A DNA stretch of 64,000 bases, from assembly GCA_008477525.1 (NCBI GenBank), contig SPDT01000004.1:4216001-4280000 (forward strand). Reading direction: 5' to 3'. Below, in pieces: positions 41,651-55,949 of the stretch. The translations under genes were made by a program, and so were the position numbers. Within the stretch, counting starts at the first letter, position 1, and every line of letters starts with the position of its first letter. This DNA comes from Hypomyces perniciosus (Eukaryota; Ascomycota; Sordariomycetes; Hypocreales; Hypocreaceae). The notes beneath the pieces are model-generated. The model was not told the DNA's origin. It ran no database searches and saw nothing but the letters and a program-made list of their open reading frames with translations.

Positions 41651-42030
41651 CGTGATAGTTTTTATGCGATGTCTTTACAATACTTGATCGGGTTGGATAA
41701 GGTTTTGGGAAATTTTCCGATTACCTTGACTGTAAATACCTAGAAGTAGAGGCTTTAACTGAGAAATCAGTTTGGGCAGTTGCGGTAAGGCGCTGTATGT
41801 TCTATTCAGTCAGATACACAGGAATATCCAAGTGAAACAGAACAGCTGGTGCTGCAAGTCAATATTGAATTACCTGGCCCCAGGGAGTAGAGGTGTCTAT
41901 GTCCAAAGCGGAAGCAGTAGTGGGAAGAGGGTTCAATTGCCCAACTCGGTCAAAAGCCAGAGGTGGTGATTGGTTCAAAAGCTGGAACGGGCCGTGTTCC
42001 AGGACATCATAATTGAGTATCTATAAGGCT
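41651..42030. other. Intergenic, no gene seen
   Basis: 380 bp between the start of the oxidase relic and the stop of the PKS-NRPS gene. It holds the 3' region of the PKS-NRPS. No feature beyond that. Confidence 0.4.
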
Positions 42031-45000
42031 TCACAATACCTCACCCATAAATGGAAAGGCAATCTTCTCGCCGTTTCCAACAGTCGCATACATGTAACTA
42101 GCAGTTACCTCTTGCATCCCTAGCTGAACCGCCTGAGACACCCAATCCTTTATATCTAACTCCCGAAACGTTTCGCCATGCAATGTCTCCAAGTGCTTCT
42201 TAATTTCCTTGACCAAAACCTTGCTTCCGCTTGAATAATGCCTGAACTGGGGCCTGACTGTGCCCGCCGGATCATGGGGAGCCAAGATATTTTCCACAAG
42301 CTCAGAAGCAACACCACTAACATCCTTGAAATCAAGGTATCCCTCCATATCTTCAAGTCGTGGCGTTACTTTTAATAAAGTCGAATAGCGAAGAAAGGAG
42401 TTCAGAGCGTCAGTATCTGGTGCATTATCGCCAGTGATTCCGCAGGCACGGTGTATGCACACCCTGAGACCTGTCTTGTGTGAGAGCTGTTCGAGGAAAA
42501 TTTCGCTGATCCATTTAGTAGCTGTATAACCCTCAGATCCATCTGTGGGTGGACGAGATGACGAGACGGAGATAGGCGGTAAGTCACATTTGCCGCTGAG
42601 CAGAGTGACACGGCCAGAGGATAAGAAGTGGATGGGGATTTGACGAGGAAGCGCTAGAGCTGCGAGTGTTTGTGTTGAGAAGTAGTTTGGCGCCCGGAGA
42701 GTATCATAGTGATTCAAGCAGTGGCCATGTGCACCAGCATGTATAATGAGGTGGGCATTGCTTTGAAGCGTGATACACTCCGCCTTGGTAAGACCGAGGT
42801 TTTGTTCTGCCAAACTTCCAGTGTAGAGCTTAAGCTTTTCTGAGGCTGGTAGAAGAGGTTGATGGTTGGGCTCAATGGAAATGCAGTTGACCTTGGAAAT
42901 TCTAGGGCTCGCAAGTAGCAGCTTGAGAATTTCTCTACCGAGAAAACTTGTCGCTCCAGTTAGAATCACGTCCAGTGGACCGCTCTCTACATTTTGGGAA
43001 GCATGCGTGAGGTCTAAGTTCGCAAATAAATTGTCTGGAAATGTAATTTCAGAATCCCAGTCGATATACTCCTTAGGGGGTTGTTGATGCTTTTCCAAGT
43101 TAATGAGAGCAGCCATTTTTCGTAACGTCGTGGCATTGTAAAGCGAGGCTAAGGGGAGTGGAATGCCCATGGACCTCCTAATTGCGCCTTGAAGTTTGGC
43201 CAAGAGAAGAGAACTTCCACCAAGAGCGAAAAAGTCCGAGTCAAGACTGATAGTGGCAGCTAGACCTATATTGCCGAGTGCACTGCTCCATAATATCTTC
43301 AACTCCATTTCCGTGGCGGTTAGTGGCGTGAATTCAGCCGGATTAACTGTAGATGAAACCGTTGGATTTGGCAATGGTAAACTCTGAATGACCTTTCGGT
43401 TAATTTTGCCGCTATTGTTCATCGGAAGCTGTCTCAGAGGAACAATGAACGATGGTTTCATGTACTCTGGCAAAGGAAGCTCTCTCGCGAGGCGCTGTAA
43501 CCCAGAATCGTCCAAGTGTCTGTCTGGCGCAAAGACAACATGGGCCACGAGAATGGATGATGATATTTCCTCCCTCACTGATACCACAGCGTCTGATATT
43601 TTCCCATCTGCGTGATTCAAGATGGAAGCGGCAATCTCATCCAAATCGATTCGCAACCCTCGAAGTTTGATCGTGGTGTTTCCATCTATCCGACCCATGA
43701 AGACTAATGATCCGTCTTGGAGTAGCCGTCCTTTATCACCAGTCTTGTACATGATGTTCCACCCTCTTGCAACATCTTCAGGAGCGGCAAATGAATCTTG
43801 AATAAATGAGGAAGCTGTTAGATCTTGGTCAAGATACCCCAGCGCAACACCAACACCACCTATGTGAATCTCGCCAGGCAATCCGGGTGGAAGCATTCGG
43901 CATTTTTCGTCGAGGATATAGATAGATGTGTTGGGCATCGGCTTTCCTATGACATGATAATCATCGGATGACTGGTCTTTAATAGAAACAGTATGGTAAG
44001 AAGATGCTATCGAGACCTCGGTTGGCCCATAAAAGTCTGTTACAGTAGGAGGGCTCTTCAGCATTCCGAACTGTCGCTTTAATTGTTGCGTCATGGGCTC
44101 ACCACCTGTGCAAGCATGGCGCCATGAACACAATTGATGCATCTTCTCTGCTCCGTAGGTAAGTAGTGTGAGATACTCCGTAGGCGTGCAGAAGGTGAGA
44201 GTCACACTCTCTGATAGGATAATTTTGGACAATTCCAGGGCATCCCCTCGTACAGATCGTGGGGCAATAATGAGTTTCCCGCCATGCATAAGAGCAGCAA
44301 ATATCTGAGTCAATGACATGTCAAAGCCTAGAGAACTCTGCTGTAGCACAGCTTCTCTCCCAATCTGCAGCTTCTCGGCCATGGAGGCAGCAAAGCTGAC
44401 GTATCCTAACTGCGACAGTTGGATACCTTTGGGGGTTCCTGTTGACCCACTTGTAAACATAAGAAGAATAGGCTCAGTTTCTTGTTCTCTGTTTTCAATA
44501 ATCCCAGCCCCTGACAACCTAGCCACATCAATAATGCTAGTGTTTGTAGACTTGAATTTATTAGCTTGAGTGGATGTCTCAGGGTGACAAAGGACGAGTA
44601 GTGGATTGCAAGCCTGCAGCATTGCTCTGTGGCGTGACTCTGGTAGAGAAAGATCTAACGGCACACAAACGCAACCAGTGCGAAAGATTGCGAACATGCA
44701 TGCAACAAACTGAATTGAGGGTTCGCACAAGACGGCGATGTGTGACCCAGAGGCCGGAGATTGATCCATTATAGCAGTAGAGATGGAATTGGCTAAACTA
44801 GCCAGTTGAGAATATGTGATTGATTTTTTACCTTCGATCACAGCAATTTCATCGCCGAATGTTTTACAAATGTTCTCGAACCTCGCCGATATCGTTCGTG
44901 GCCAGCCATAATTGACGCGAGGACCTCGCCCTAAGGTGAGAGCGTCTCGCGATGCTGTCGTCAATTCCGCCAGCTTGATTTCGTATAGGGATCTGAACGG

Positions 45001-48000
45001 GTTCTCAGCAAGATTCCTCAGCAAGGAAGTGTAGAGATCTGCTAGAAGTTGCGTGGATTCAAGGGTGTAGAGATAACTGCGGCTAGTGAGCTGCAGGAGA
45101 CAGGTTGTTCCATGTAGCGTAATGCTGAAAGCCCAGTCATAGACACTCTTGGGATCCTGTCCATCCTTGTATTCCAGCTTGCAGGCCCCTAGCGGAATTT
45201 GGTCAAAGTTTCCTTGGCGATAATTCAAGACCACTTGAAATAGTGGATTGTGTGTTGGGGATCGAGGGAGGTTTAGTTCATCAAGTACCAGGTCAAACGG
45301 AGCCTTGGAATTTGCTGCAGCTGAAAAGTAGGTTTCAGATGTCCTCTGAACCAGATTGCTGAATGTATCCTTTTCGTCAACGAACAAAAGTATAGGCATA
45401 AGATTAATGAAACATCCAATAGTGGAACTGCTGGTTTCAGAACGGTTGGCATCTACTACTCCAATGCACATGTTCTCAATATCCAACAGTTTGTGAAAGA
45501 GTAGTTGAAGCACCGATAAGTGAAAACGAAAGGGAGTAATGCCAAGTGACCGACTTGCTTCTTTCACGATCGCCGTGAGATCAGACCCGAGGTCCTTTGC
45601 GACCGTATTGTTGTTGTAGTCATCGGTAGACTTTCTAGTCTTAACACGGGAGAAAGGAAGCAATGGCATTGCATCCAGTGGCTTAGAGTGTTGTTGTTTC
45701 CAATAATGAACCTGCTCATTCAAGTCACCATTGGAGATTGAGAGTTCATCTGCCACAGCAAGATCAATGTACTGTCCGACAGATGAATCGAGTGGCTTGC
45801 CCTGATATGCAAGATTTAAATCCTGGAGAAATAGATGCCATGCAAAGCCATCCATAATCATGTGATGATAACCGAATATCATGGTGTGATGACCAGGAGA
45901 TCTAGTGATCAAAGTCGCTCCGAACGTGTCACCTTGCTTTAGCTTCCAGACATGGGATCCCATCTTCTTGAATTCTTGTTCCACAGTGTCACTGGTGGGG
46001 TCCGCAATATGACTGAAGGAATACCGTTGTTGTTTCATTAATCCTTGTACGGGATCACCACCTGATTCATTGTCAAAGAAGCAAGTCCTGAAGATGGTAT
46101 GGTGTGAGAGCACTTGATTCAAAGCTCGCTTGAGTCGGGAAATTTGTAAACTTCCGTTGATGTCGTATATATGGACGTTATTGTAAGCTGTACGATCATC
46201 GAGATAACGACTGGAGAACCATATCCTTGATTGAGAGTGAGACATTTTCTCTACTCTTTCAAGATCTTCAACCGAAACCACCTCTGGTTTGGCATCACTA
46301 GCTAGAGTGATATGCGAATCTGTCAGTCCATCATTTGAGGTGAATTGTGTTCCGGGGCTAGTGGGATGAGATGTTGATAGAGTACTAGGCGCCAGTCCAT
46401 CAGTAGGAGTGACTGGCCTCGGGTTTGCATCTTGCTTATCCGAGGGGCGTGCCACGTCTTGACTGTCTGAGACTGAAGTCTCCTGGACGGTTTCCCTTTG
46501 CCTTTTTTGCCTAGTAGCCTCTAAGTACTCCCTGGCTGCAAAAGTGCACAAGGACGCTGAAGTATCTCCGCCGAGAATCTTCAAAACCGGTACATCGACG
46601 AAGGTTTCCTTCAAAAACCACGTCCTTATCTCAACAGCAAGTAAAGAGTCGGTGCCAAGAACGGCGAGAGGACTTTCGACATTGAGAGTTCCTGGGGTCA
46701 TCTGTAACATGGCTTCTAGTTTGGAGGAGAATGCAGCCGTCAGAGCTGAAATCGCGACCTCCAACGACTCTGCATTGTCCAATTGTTCTCTGATGTGGAC
46801 ATCAACGAGCGTACGCTGTACCTCATGTGCGGAGTCGTCCTCTTCGCGGACGAGGTGTGACAAACGGGGGTTCGAGAACCAAGTAGGTCTGGATTGTGTG
46901 CTAGCTGAATATGTAAACGGTTGAATGCCCGAAATAACCTCGCCAGTGTCTGAGTCTGGTTTACTAGCCAGAATAGATTCACCGAATATTATGTGCAAGT
47001 CTTGCTCCGAGATTGGCATGTAAAATTGAGTCTTCAACCGTTCCATGAGCTTTGGGCCTCGTTGTGCAATGTAGCCGACGTCAGTAACCATTCCAAGGCT
47101 TAAGACGGATCCAGCAAGACCTATAGCCCTTCTTTGGGCGATAAGAGTGGATTGGAAAAGACTCGCAGCGTTGTAGTTCGATTGACCCCCATTGCCCACA
47201 ACGCCGCTTATCGAGGAGAACAAGATGAAGAAGTCCAAATTGCTGCTCTTGAAATATTCATGGAGGAGCAATGACCCATCTACTTTCGGCTTCAAAATGT
47301 CGTTGACGGCATGAATGTTCATTTCCACAAAGAGCTTATCCGATAGCACAAGAGCGCCGTTGCATACTCCGGCGACTGGTGGAAGGGTATCCTTTATGAT
47401 GCCACAAACAGAATGCACAGAATCTTTGCTCGAAACATCCATCTTATAGACCTTGACATTGGCGCCAAGATGTCTCATTTCGTCAAGCCAGGCATCATCT
47501 ATGTTGGGGTTTCGACTTGCCAGGACAATGTGGACGGCACCGTTTTGTACCATCCAACGACATAGAGATCTCCCCAAGTCCGATGTCAGTCCGATCATTA
47601 GATACGTCTTAGCAGGTGAGAAGACGCCGGCGAAATTGAGGGGTTTCACAGCAACATTAAGTTGATCAGCTCCCTTCCAGTTAATGACAGTCGGATAACA
47701 AAGCTGGTCGACACACAAGTTATCGAGATCGCTCACATGGATTGACTCCAGCGATGCAGTCATCGAATGAAGTGAGGTTGATGCCTTTGCGAGACTGTAG
47801 GCCCCTTCGAGTAGCTTGTATTGTAGAGTGGTGAGTGAGGATGAGTCAAACTTCATAACCGGAAATAGCTTTAATAGGGAAGTCTTGATCCTGCTCTTTT
47901 CAGCAGTATGAGTCAAGTCAACAAAGACCTCAATACTCTGAGGTAGGGTCTGGCGGAGGGCAAACATTGAGTCGTTTGGATGAACCTGGATATAGTTGTC

Positions 48001-51000
48001 CAAGCCCACAACTTCGTCAACCCCCACAAAGAAACATTTGCCTCCCTTATGTTCGATACGATGTTGTAGAGCTCTGGCAATGAGGAGGTCTGCCGTTCCA
48101 TAAGCAAGGACTGTGGTGTTTTTGTCAATACCCAATGTCAGTGCGTCTACGGCCAACTGACATGCCCACATGGCCAAAAGTTCTGGACCAAATTGCTCTG
48201 TCGAAGGAAGGGGGAAAGTCTGCTCGACTGGGATAAGGATGATGGAAGAGTTGTGCTTGCTGATTGCCAAAACATGCCTCTCGTCATTTTCGATGCATCC
48301 GAGACATAGAACAAATGGTTCCTCCGTTCCTAACTGTGGAAGCGGGATAGATTCCTTGACAACAATGGCCACATCTTTTGTTGCAGCTGATTTGAGGCGT
48401 TCGACTGTTGACGACTCTTGTTGCAGGGTAAGTCTTCCATTGGATGATACGACCCTCAAAGACAGGCTGTCATTGGCAGAAACCTTTCGTGTAATGGCCC
48501 GACGTTGAGAGTTGAAACGGTCGTTTCTCTCCTTGTCAAGGAGGACTCGCGGTATAAGCAATCTATCGCCATTCAACATAATCTCCGGCTCGGTCACCCA
48601 CAACATGTTGTGATTGGAAAATTCTGTTTCGTTTGCCAGCTTGAGCCGTAGGAAAGCTTCCAGGATCTGTCGTCCACTCAGACTTGCAGGATTACCAACT
48701 TCCAAGAATTGCAAATGAAGTTGGGGTAGTTCAGCCATCAATGCTCGTCCCAAGCCAACACTCATGTTCGAGAATGCACTATGCGACAATCGGCCAGATG
48801 TAAGCCACAGAACGTTGCTAGCGCTCGAAAACATGTTTTGCAGGGCTTCAAGACGCTCGGAAGTAAAACTCTGTGAAAACATAGGTGCGTCAAGCTCCGA
48901 AATGCATATAACGGAAACATTTGACCCCAAATTTTCATCACGAGCGGCATCAACGGTATTGATGACTCGTATTTGGCTGGCGAATCGTCTCGACAACTTC
49001 TCAATATCACCCACAAGTCGAGTAGTTGACAATGTATCACCACCAATAACTAACAGTTCTTCTTCCTCTGGTATTATTTCAAGGGAGGAAAGAGGGTCTC
49101 GAAGCAAGGCCACTTTCTCATCAAGATGCTGGCTCAAAATGACTGAACAAGTATGCTTGATTGGGTCCGGTATGTCAATCACAAACTTGTCCACACCTGT
49201 AAACCCGGCTTCTTTCAGCATCTTATCCCATACAATAAGGGACACTGCTGGGCTGCGCACTCTCCCGTCTTCAACTCCGAGCCACCACCCTGGCAAGCCG
49301 CCCATGAGAAATGTCATTTCCAACATTTGTCCGGTAACTTCCATCATAATGAGGTATCCACCAGGTTTCAGGAGCTTCCTTGTGTTCACCAAAGTTTTTC
49401 CGAGCTTGCGTGTAGCGTGTAGTACATTCGCCGCAATAATTACATCGTATGACTCCTCATCAAAGCCTTGTTCTGTGGGATCCTGCTCGATGTTCAGGAC
49501 TTTGAAGTTCATACGTGTCTTATGGTCAAAAAATCTTTCAGAAGCCTTTTCGAAGAAACCAGAGGAGACATCAGTGTATGTATATGATGCATATGCATCC
49601 CCAATTCCGTCAAGTATGCTCCTGGTTGTACCACCTGTGCCAGCACCGATTTCCAAAATCTTTGTCCGGGGATGCTTGAAGGTTATTTCCCCCATGAGAT
49701 CAGCGATTCGTTGATTCAGAGGAGCCGTAGCTCGTCCTTTAGAGTATAGATCGCTCAGCATGTTGTTTCGGAGCATCACTTCCAACAGTTGTGTCTCTCC
49801 CCGCAGGACCGCACTAAGATTCTCCCCCACCGCGTGAATCAAAGTCAAATCGGCTTGCCCTTCATATCTCTGTTTCAAGTCCATGATGAATTCAGTCTTA
49901 TCATCAAGCCACTCCTTCTTCCCGACAGGGTGTTTACCGTTCCGAACTTCAGCTAATATTTCCTGAGCCTCTTTGTAGAAGCTTTGGTGATACCATGAAA
50001 ACTCAGCGGCCTGTTCTGATGTAATCTCATCAAATACCTTCTGGAAATAGAATAGAGACATTCGGTCGATGGCTTCAGCAAGCCCAAGTTCATACTTAGT
50101 AAGTTCACGTGGACTTAGGTTGGCTGTTTCGGCAAGAATGTCCACATCCCAAACTGTCTTGGAGAACATATGGCGGTCATTTGAAGGGCGTGCTTCAGTG
50201 AACATTTTGAGGGTTAAGCCTTCCACTTGTACTCCTGTTTGCCCACTCAGATTGTGGATGTGTATATCTCCTTCGAAGGTATTTGATGTTGTCTTAGTGA
50301 CGAATGTTTCGATGTCAAAATCGATGTCACCAAGCTGGTTACTGTAGTCCATATCTGGCATGATTGCTAACCGTGAGACCTTTATTGGCAAAAAAGGAGC
50401 CCACAAAGTCTCGCTTTCTGGAGTGCAGTATGCAGCAATAATGGAATGAAAAGCAACATCCAGTGGTCCTGGGTGTATGGTGTAGTCTGGTCCGAGGTCA
50501 AGTTCGAGCCACGAAGCTTTTGTATTGGCATAATACATTGTCCGATCCACCTCCCTCAGACCTCTAAATAGGCCTTGGTAATCAAGACCAATCTTCAGCA
50601 GTGAGGCATAATAATTCTCGGAGTCAAAGGATGCAAGTCCCGATCTGCGAAGACGCTTTGGGGGTAGTTCACTTAATGACGGTTGACCAAATGTGACGAC
50701 GATTTGACCAGAACACTTCATCTCCATGGATTCAAGAGAGCTATTGCCAGCCGCATAGCATGTGAACTCTACATGAAGGGTTGAATCATCAGCGCCGGCA
50801 CTCTTCACGCTTTTGGTTGAGAAGATTGTCTCAACTCCAGGATGGTTTTCTTCCATTGTCAGCGCCTTATCGATGACCAAGTCCAGCACTTCAATCAGTC
50901 TAATAGGACGTTCCTCTGCCATGATTTTGGCCGCCTCTATAGCCATTGCCATGTAGCCTGATGTTGGAAAAAGTGTCTGGCCTTGAAATGCATGGCCTCT

Positions 51001-54000
51001 GACCCAAGGGAGCTCGTTCAGTCGCAGGATATTACGCCAGCGCGTTTCATCAGTCAAGTCCTCAGAAATTCTGCGGCCAAGGATTTCATGAGGCTTTTGA
51101 CCCAGCTGGCGATAATTTCTTGCGGGGCGGGACTCCTTCCAGTATACTTTGTCGTGATTCCAGGAGTAGGATGGTAGGCCCTTCAGTATCTTCTGAGGAT
51201 TGTGACCGCCTTCCTGCAGGAATGAATTCTGATAGCCAGAGAAGTCGACTAATGATGGATTGAAGCGTGACCAACAAAACCCGATTCCTTCTGAGAAAGC
51301 CTCCAAATCATCACGGCCACGTTGCAGGAAGGCAGCATGGGGCAATGCCGAACCCAATGCTGCTTTAAATATCTGGGTGGTGGGCCCTTTGAGTGCTGGG
51401 TGAGGGCCGACCTCGATGGCCAGATCGAAAGGGCCCCCGTTGACATGGGCACATTCAACGGCGTCCAAGAATTGAACAGGCTTGACCATATTCTCGACCC
51501 AATACGGCCCTGACAAGGTCTCAAGGTCATCCTCCTGAATCATTTCAGCATCACCACGAACGGACGATATCCACACACAATCGTCCCTTGGAGTATTGAT
51601 CTGGATGTTGCAAGCGCGCATAGAATCGAGATATGCTTGAGAAGCGGGTAGCATATGATGTGAGTGATATGCCGTGTCCACCTTTAGAAGCCTTGAGAAT
51701 GTGCCCTTCCCATCAAAAAGCGCTTTTGCTTCTTGAATAGCGTCCATGTCGCCTGAAAGTGTTACGCTATTGGGACTGTTACTGGCTGCTAAACACATTC
51801 GGCCGGCGAATTGTGGCTGATCACACAGCAATAGTGCAGCCTCAGAGGAGATTCCAACAGCCATCATGCCCCCGAGTTTACCATCTGGGCCGCTAGAGAG
51901 TTTGGAATGAAGGCCTCTGTAGTAGGCAATTCGTATGGCGTCTGGAGCTGATATGATTCCCGCCGCGTAGACAGCAGCTATCTCCCCCGACGAGTGACCA
52001 ACTACGGCATCGAACTTGATACCACATGCCGAGAGAAGCTGGACCAGGCCAATTTGTATCGCGGTGCAAAGAGGTTGCGAGATTATGGCTTCAGCAACAC
52101 GCGACGTGCTTTGATTTGCAAGTAGCTCTTTCATAAGCGACCATTGTGGTGCTTGTGGGATATTTGCCAATGCACTCTCGCTCTCTATTATCGAGTTACG
52201 GAACAGTTGGCAGGACTCGATTAACCGCTGACCCATTGCCGCCCACTGCGCGCCCTGGCCAGTGAAAATGCCAATGATTGCTGGAGGATCACTCGGATCC
52301 CTTGCGGTTGCTTTGATCCCAAAATCGCCAGCACTAGATAATGAGCTGATACATTCTCCCATTGATTGTAACAGCTTCTCTCTCGTCGCTCCAGCGAACG
52401 ATATCTTTGTCGGAAATGCCGTTCGTCGATTTTGGAGCACGAAAGCCAGATCCTGTAAGTTCACATCCGGGTGATCGTTGATGTAAGCCATGAATTCTGT
52501 GACTGTGCTCGCAAGGGATGGTCCATCTTGAGCTGAAAAGACTAGAGGCCCTATGAAAGCTGGTAGTTCAGCGATCTGAGTTGAGTCACTGTCATTTCCA
52601 ACAAACTCTTCCACTAGTTCGCCTGAAACAAAGTTCTCAACGATTGCGTGAACGTTTGTGCCGCCAAATCCAAAACTGTTCACACTCGCTCTTCGAACGC
52701 TATCAGAGCTCTTCGGCCATTGAACTCTCGCCTTTGGGACCTCAAGATTCTGATAGAAAGGAAGAATCGCCGGGTTGAGGTCATTGAATAGAAGGTTTGG
52801 CGGAATTGTACTGTGCTGAACAGCCAGAGAAGCCTTCAGAAGGCCTGCAAGGCCGGCACAGCCCTCTGTGTGCCCAATAACAGTCTTGACAGAGCCGCAG
52901 AATAGCTTCTCACTTTCAGTCTGCGCTAGGTCTGTCGATTTATGTGTTCGATGAAAGAACGCTTCATGAATTGCCCGAGCCTCAACTGGATCTCCCGCTT
53001 GAATGCCCGTCCCATGACACTCGAAAAATTGTGGCCGATCAGCGATTGGATCCAAACCTGCACGCCGATATGTGTCTCTAATAAGAGCTGCTTGGGCGGT
53101 GGAGCTTGGCATCGTGATGCCCTTAGTCCGACCATCGGAGTTCATGCCTGTCTCCCGGATGACACATTCAATGTGATCTCCATCTTTGATGGCTTGACTC
53201 AGAGTCTTGAGAATGATGGCAGCAAAACCTTCTCCTCGTGCATACCCATCAGCTGATTTGTCCCACATTCGTGAACGAGATGTAGGTGACAGCATTTGCA
53301 GTTTTGACTCTGCAATATACATGGGAGCATCCAGAATGATGTTTGCGCCCGCAACAATAGCTGTAGTTGACTCATTCTGACGTAAACTCTGAACAGCGAA
53401 ATGAAGAGCTGCAAGTGAACCTATGCAGTTGCGAGTTAATATGTGACCATGAATAATCTAGTAAACTTTGCTCTGGGCTAAGGAAAGGATAATTCCTTAC
53501 TTGAACATGCTGTATCGATTGTAACCGACGGCCCTTTCAAATCAAAGAAATAGGAAATTCGGTTTGAGAGAATACTCCGAGCAGTTCCAGTTCCATGGTA
53601 TCTGCCAATTGTCTCGCTGTCTCGTAATTGGATATCATAATAATCCCCGGTCATGACACCAAGGTAGACAGATGTTTGTGAACCTTGCACATCATCAAGT
53701 GTGTAGCCTGCCGACTCTAGTGCCTCATAAACAACTTCTAGAGTGATCCGTTGCTGTGGATCCATTGACTCTGCTTCCGCAGGATTGACATTGAAGAAGG
53801 CAGCATCAAATACTCGACTGTCTTCTTGCAAGAGGTATCCCTTGTTGCAGACATTTGTAGCGCCGTGGTGGCCTCCGTCTGGATGATAGAAGCTGACAAG
53901 GTTCAGCTCATCTTTCCGAAACTCCCTTAAAACATCTCTAGGTTCCTGTAAGAGATCCCATAGTTTTGATGGCGAAGAGGCGCCTCCGGGGAAACGGCAA

Positions 54001-54032
54001 GCAGAGCCAGTTATGACGATAGGTTCAGGCAT
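42031..54032 (-). CDS. Hybrid highly reducing PKS-NRPS, KS-AT-DH-MT-KR-ACP-C-A-T-R
   Basis: Exons 54032-53501 and 53420-42031 give 3973 aa, normal for fungal PKS-NRPS. The intron falls right after the KS active-site Cys176 (DTACSS). Visible sites by approximate residue: AT GHSSG 655; DH HAFQG with P..SGY 987; methyltransferase EIGAGTGG 1436; a degenerate ER-like region about 1850-2100; [12 protein letters not shown] 2121 and Tyr2258; ACP GTDSL Ser 2436; condensation HHMIMDG 2696; adenylation [11 protein letters not shown] 3170; carrier GGSSLLL Ser 3580; reductase TGATSFLG 3668 and YTATK 3810. There is no working ER, which the neighbouring enoyl reductase should supply in trans. The kept Tyr and Lys of the R domain favour reductive release (aldehyde) over Dieckmann cyclisation. 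The product is probably a methylated polyketide joined to one amino acid; its identity is unknown. The open frame extends to a TTG at 54038, but the ATG is 54032. Confidence 0.95.
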
Positions 54033-54092
54033 ATTCAACGAGTTGAGGTCTGCTGTCGTTGTTGTGTTTGGAGCTTACAGTCAGTGAAGGGA

Positions 54093-54113
54093 AGGGGGGG
54101 GGGGGGGGGGGGG
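54093..54113 (+). repeat. 21-bp homopolymeric G tract
   Basis: An unbroken run of G about 60 bp before the PKS-NRPS start. Length is likely to vary between strains and may be inexact in the assembly. Confidence 0.85.
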
Positions 54114-54718
54114 TTCAGTAAGAGCAAAACAGAAAGCAGATCTATGAGAGGTTGTAGGAGCCTAGGAATAACTGGACCAGGTGAAAGAGTAGTTTCAAAT
54201 ATTGTAAGTTTTGTGGAGAGCTGCGTTTCAACAATACTATATTGATCGATTTATACCTTTGATACTAACTAACAAAGAAAAAAATTCATCTTTTTCCGCG
54301 CGTAATTGCGATACTGTTTCTTTCTCCAACTCTCCGTGCATGGGTTCCTCACGCTTACGACCTTCCAAGCCAGATCTATCTTGGTGGTGTGATCCTAAGA
54401 ATTTAGCTACATGCAGTGTATCTACTATCTGAGAGGGGCACTTAATCTGCAAATGCTGTCAGCATGGATATGAAACAGGATTAACATGAGGCTGAGCAGA
54501 TTGTAATACGACGGACATCATAGGGTCCGACGGAAAATTATATTGCGTAGTAAAAAGATTTCGATACGAGGCCTCATACCAGAATCCTATCCGCGCTCGG
54601 GGAATCCGTGAACGATACTATTACGACAACAGTGGTGAAAGAGCTTCAAGAGGCCCACTCCAGTTTTTTTGGGGCACTGCTTACATTTGCGGGGATAGGG
54701 CGCGGGGACAAATGCTTA

Positions 54719-55153
54719 TTGTTAGACCACAAATCCAGCAAAAGTTAAGCTCCAGACTTTATGCACTAGGGGGGTCTCAAAATCGACAATCCCCGTGTCC
54801 ATTTTGGATAAGTGACCTTATATGTTACGTGGCACACACCCCCAGGTGCGATAGTGTAGATAGAGCGCCTGTATCCCCTGTAATCTTATATGGAGGGCGC
54901 AGAGGAACTTCTTCCTGCTAGCTTTTACCGTAGCTGCGGTTAAGAAGATATATGTACAATTCCCTCTTAAGGGAAACCTTTGCTATATTATTTTTGATTC
55001 CCTCAAAGTGCAGGAATTGAACGTGCAATTTAAGGCTAAGTCGGGTAATTTCGCGCGAAACGATACCGGGCTTATAACTGTTAGACCATATATCCAGCAA
55101 CAGTAAAACTCCACACTTCATGTATGGATAAGCGACCTAATATGTTACATGAC
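54719..55153 (+). repeat. Degenerate direct repeats in the PKS-NRPS promoter
   Basis: Two related copies: 54719-54835 and 55079-55153. Both begin GTTAGACCA, continue with ATCCAGCAA and CTCCA, and end near GGATAAG.GACC and ATATGTTAC. The first has extra sequence inside. They may be the eroded ends of an old mobile element; no ORF lies between. Confidence 0.55.
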
Positions 55154-55949
55154 ACTTAAAAAGATCCTAGCACATTCTAGGGAATGTTGCCGAACTCCGA
55201 TTCTAGTGATTGTGCCACTGAGCATCGGCCTTCAAGAAAAGAGCGAGAATCAGGGGTGATAGGAAACCCGCCGGCACAAAGGTGCGGGACGAAGCAAGAT
55301 GAGTATTCTTAGGGAAAATCTATGACTATACTCTGTAGTCAACCACACCGGAAGCTATGCATATCATAACATCCTTAACATATAAACGGATCTATATTAG
55401 GTATTTCGACTTGGTATCGATATATATATGTATATATATATTTATATATTATATTGCTGTTTAAATGTAAGCTTAATTCGTACTTTCACTTGTCAGTCAG
55501 GGGGCCTACGAGCCGAAACAGACGCCTACTGAATATGTGGTGTAGTATTAGTTATAAACCCGGCAAGTCCCCGATTGTACTATAATCCTTGTGAGGTGTA
55601 ATCGTATCAGCATACGGTCACATACTAGTACTCCGTATCAATAGGTAGTCTACTCCGACTGGCAGTGGGGTTTTCGACTCGATATGTCTTACGGAGTGTC
55701 CCATATGAGGGGACATGTCCGAGAAACGGACGGCTCTGCTTTGGCATATGATGGCTTCTTTGTCCCTGGCAGACTACCAAAAGCACCTTCAAGGGCCATG
55801 TGCTCTGACCATCTGGTTCTCCATTTGGTTCCCCATACATCTGGTGTGAACATATAAGCGCCGAAGTATAAGGGACCCTAGAACATCAGTGAATAGGAAC
55901 CAATCGTTGTTATTTGAGACTCAAGGGCACAACTAATTGAATCATCCGC

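Larger units (their letters stand above)
54033..55949. promoter_or_regulatory. 1.9-kb divergent control region, PKS-NRPS / trans-ER
   Basis: No gene can be supported. It contains a 21-G run (54093-54113), a pair of degenerate direct repeats (54719-54835 and 55079-55153), an alternating TA-rich stretch near 55419-55453, and TACGGAGTA-type motifs near 55629 and 55690. Co-expression of the two divergent genes is expected from their joint function. Confidence 0.5.

Noticed and set aside
43900..44450. Prediction of the amino acid from the adenylation-domain pocket residues
   Set aside because: An eye alignment gave an Asp at the first position but no code I recognise; too uncertain to report.
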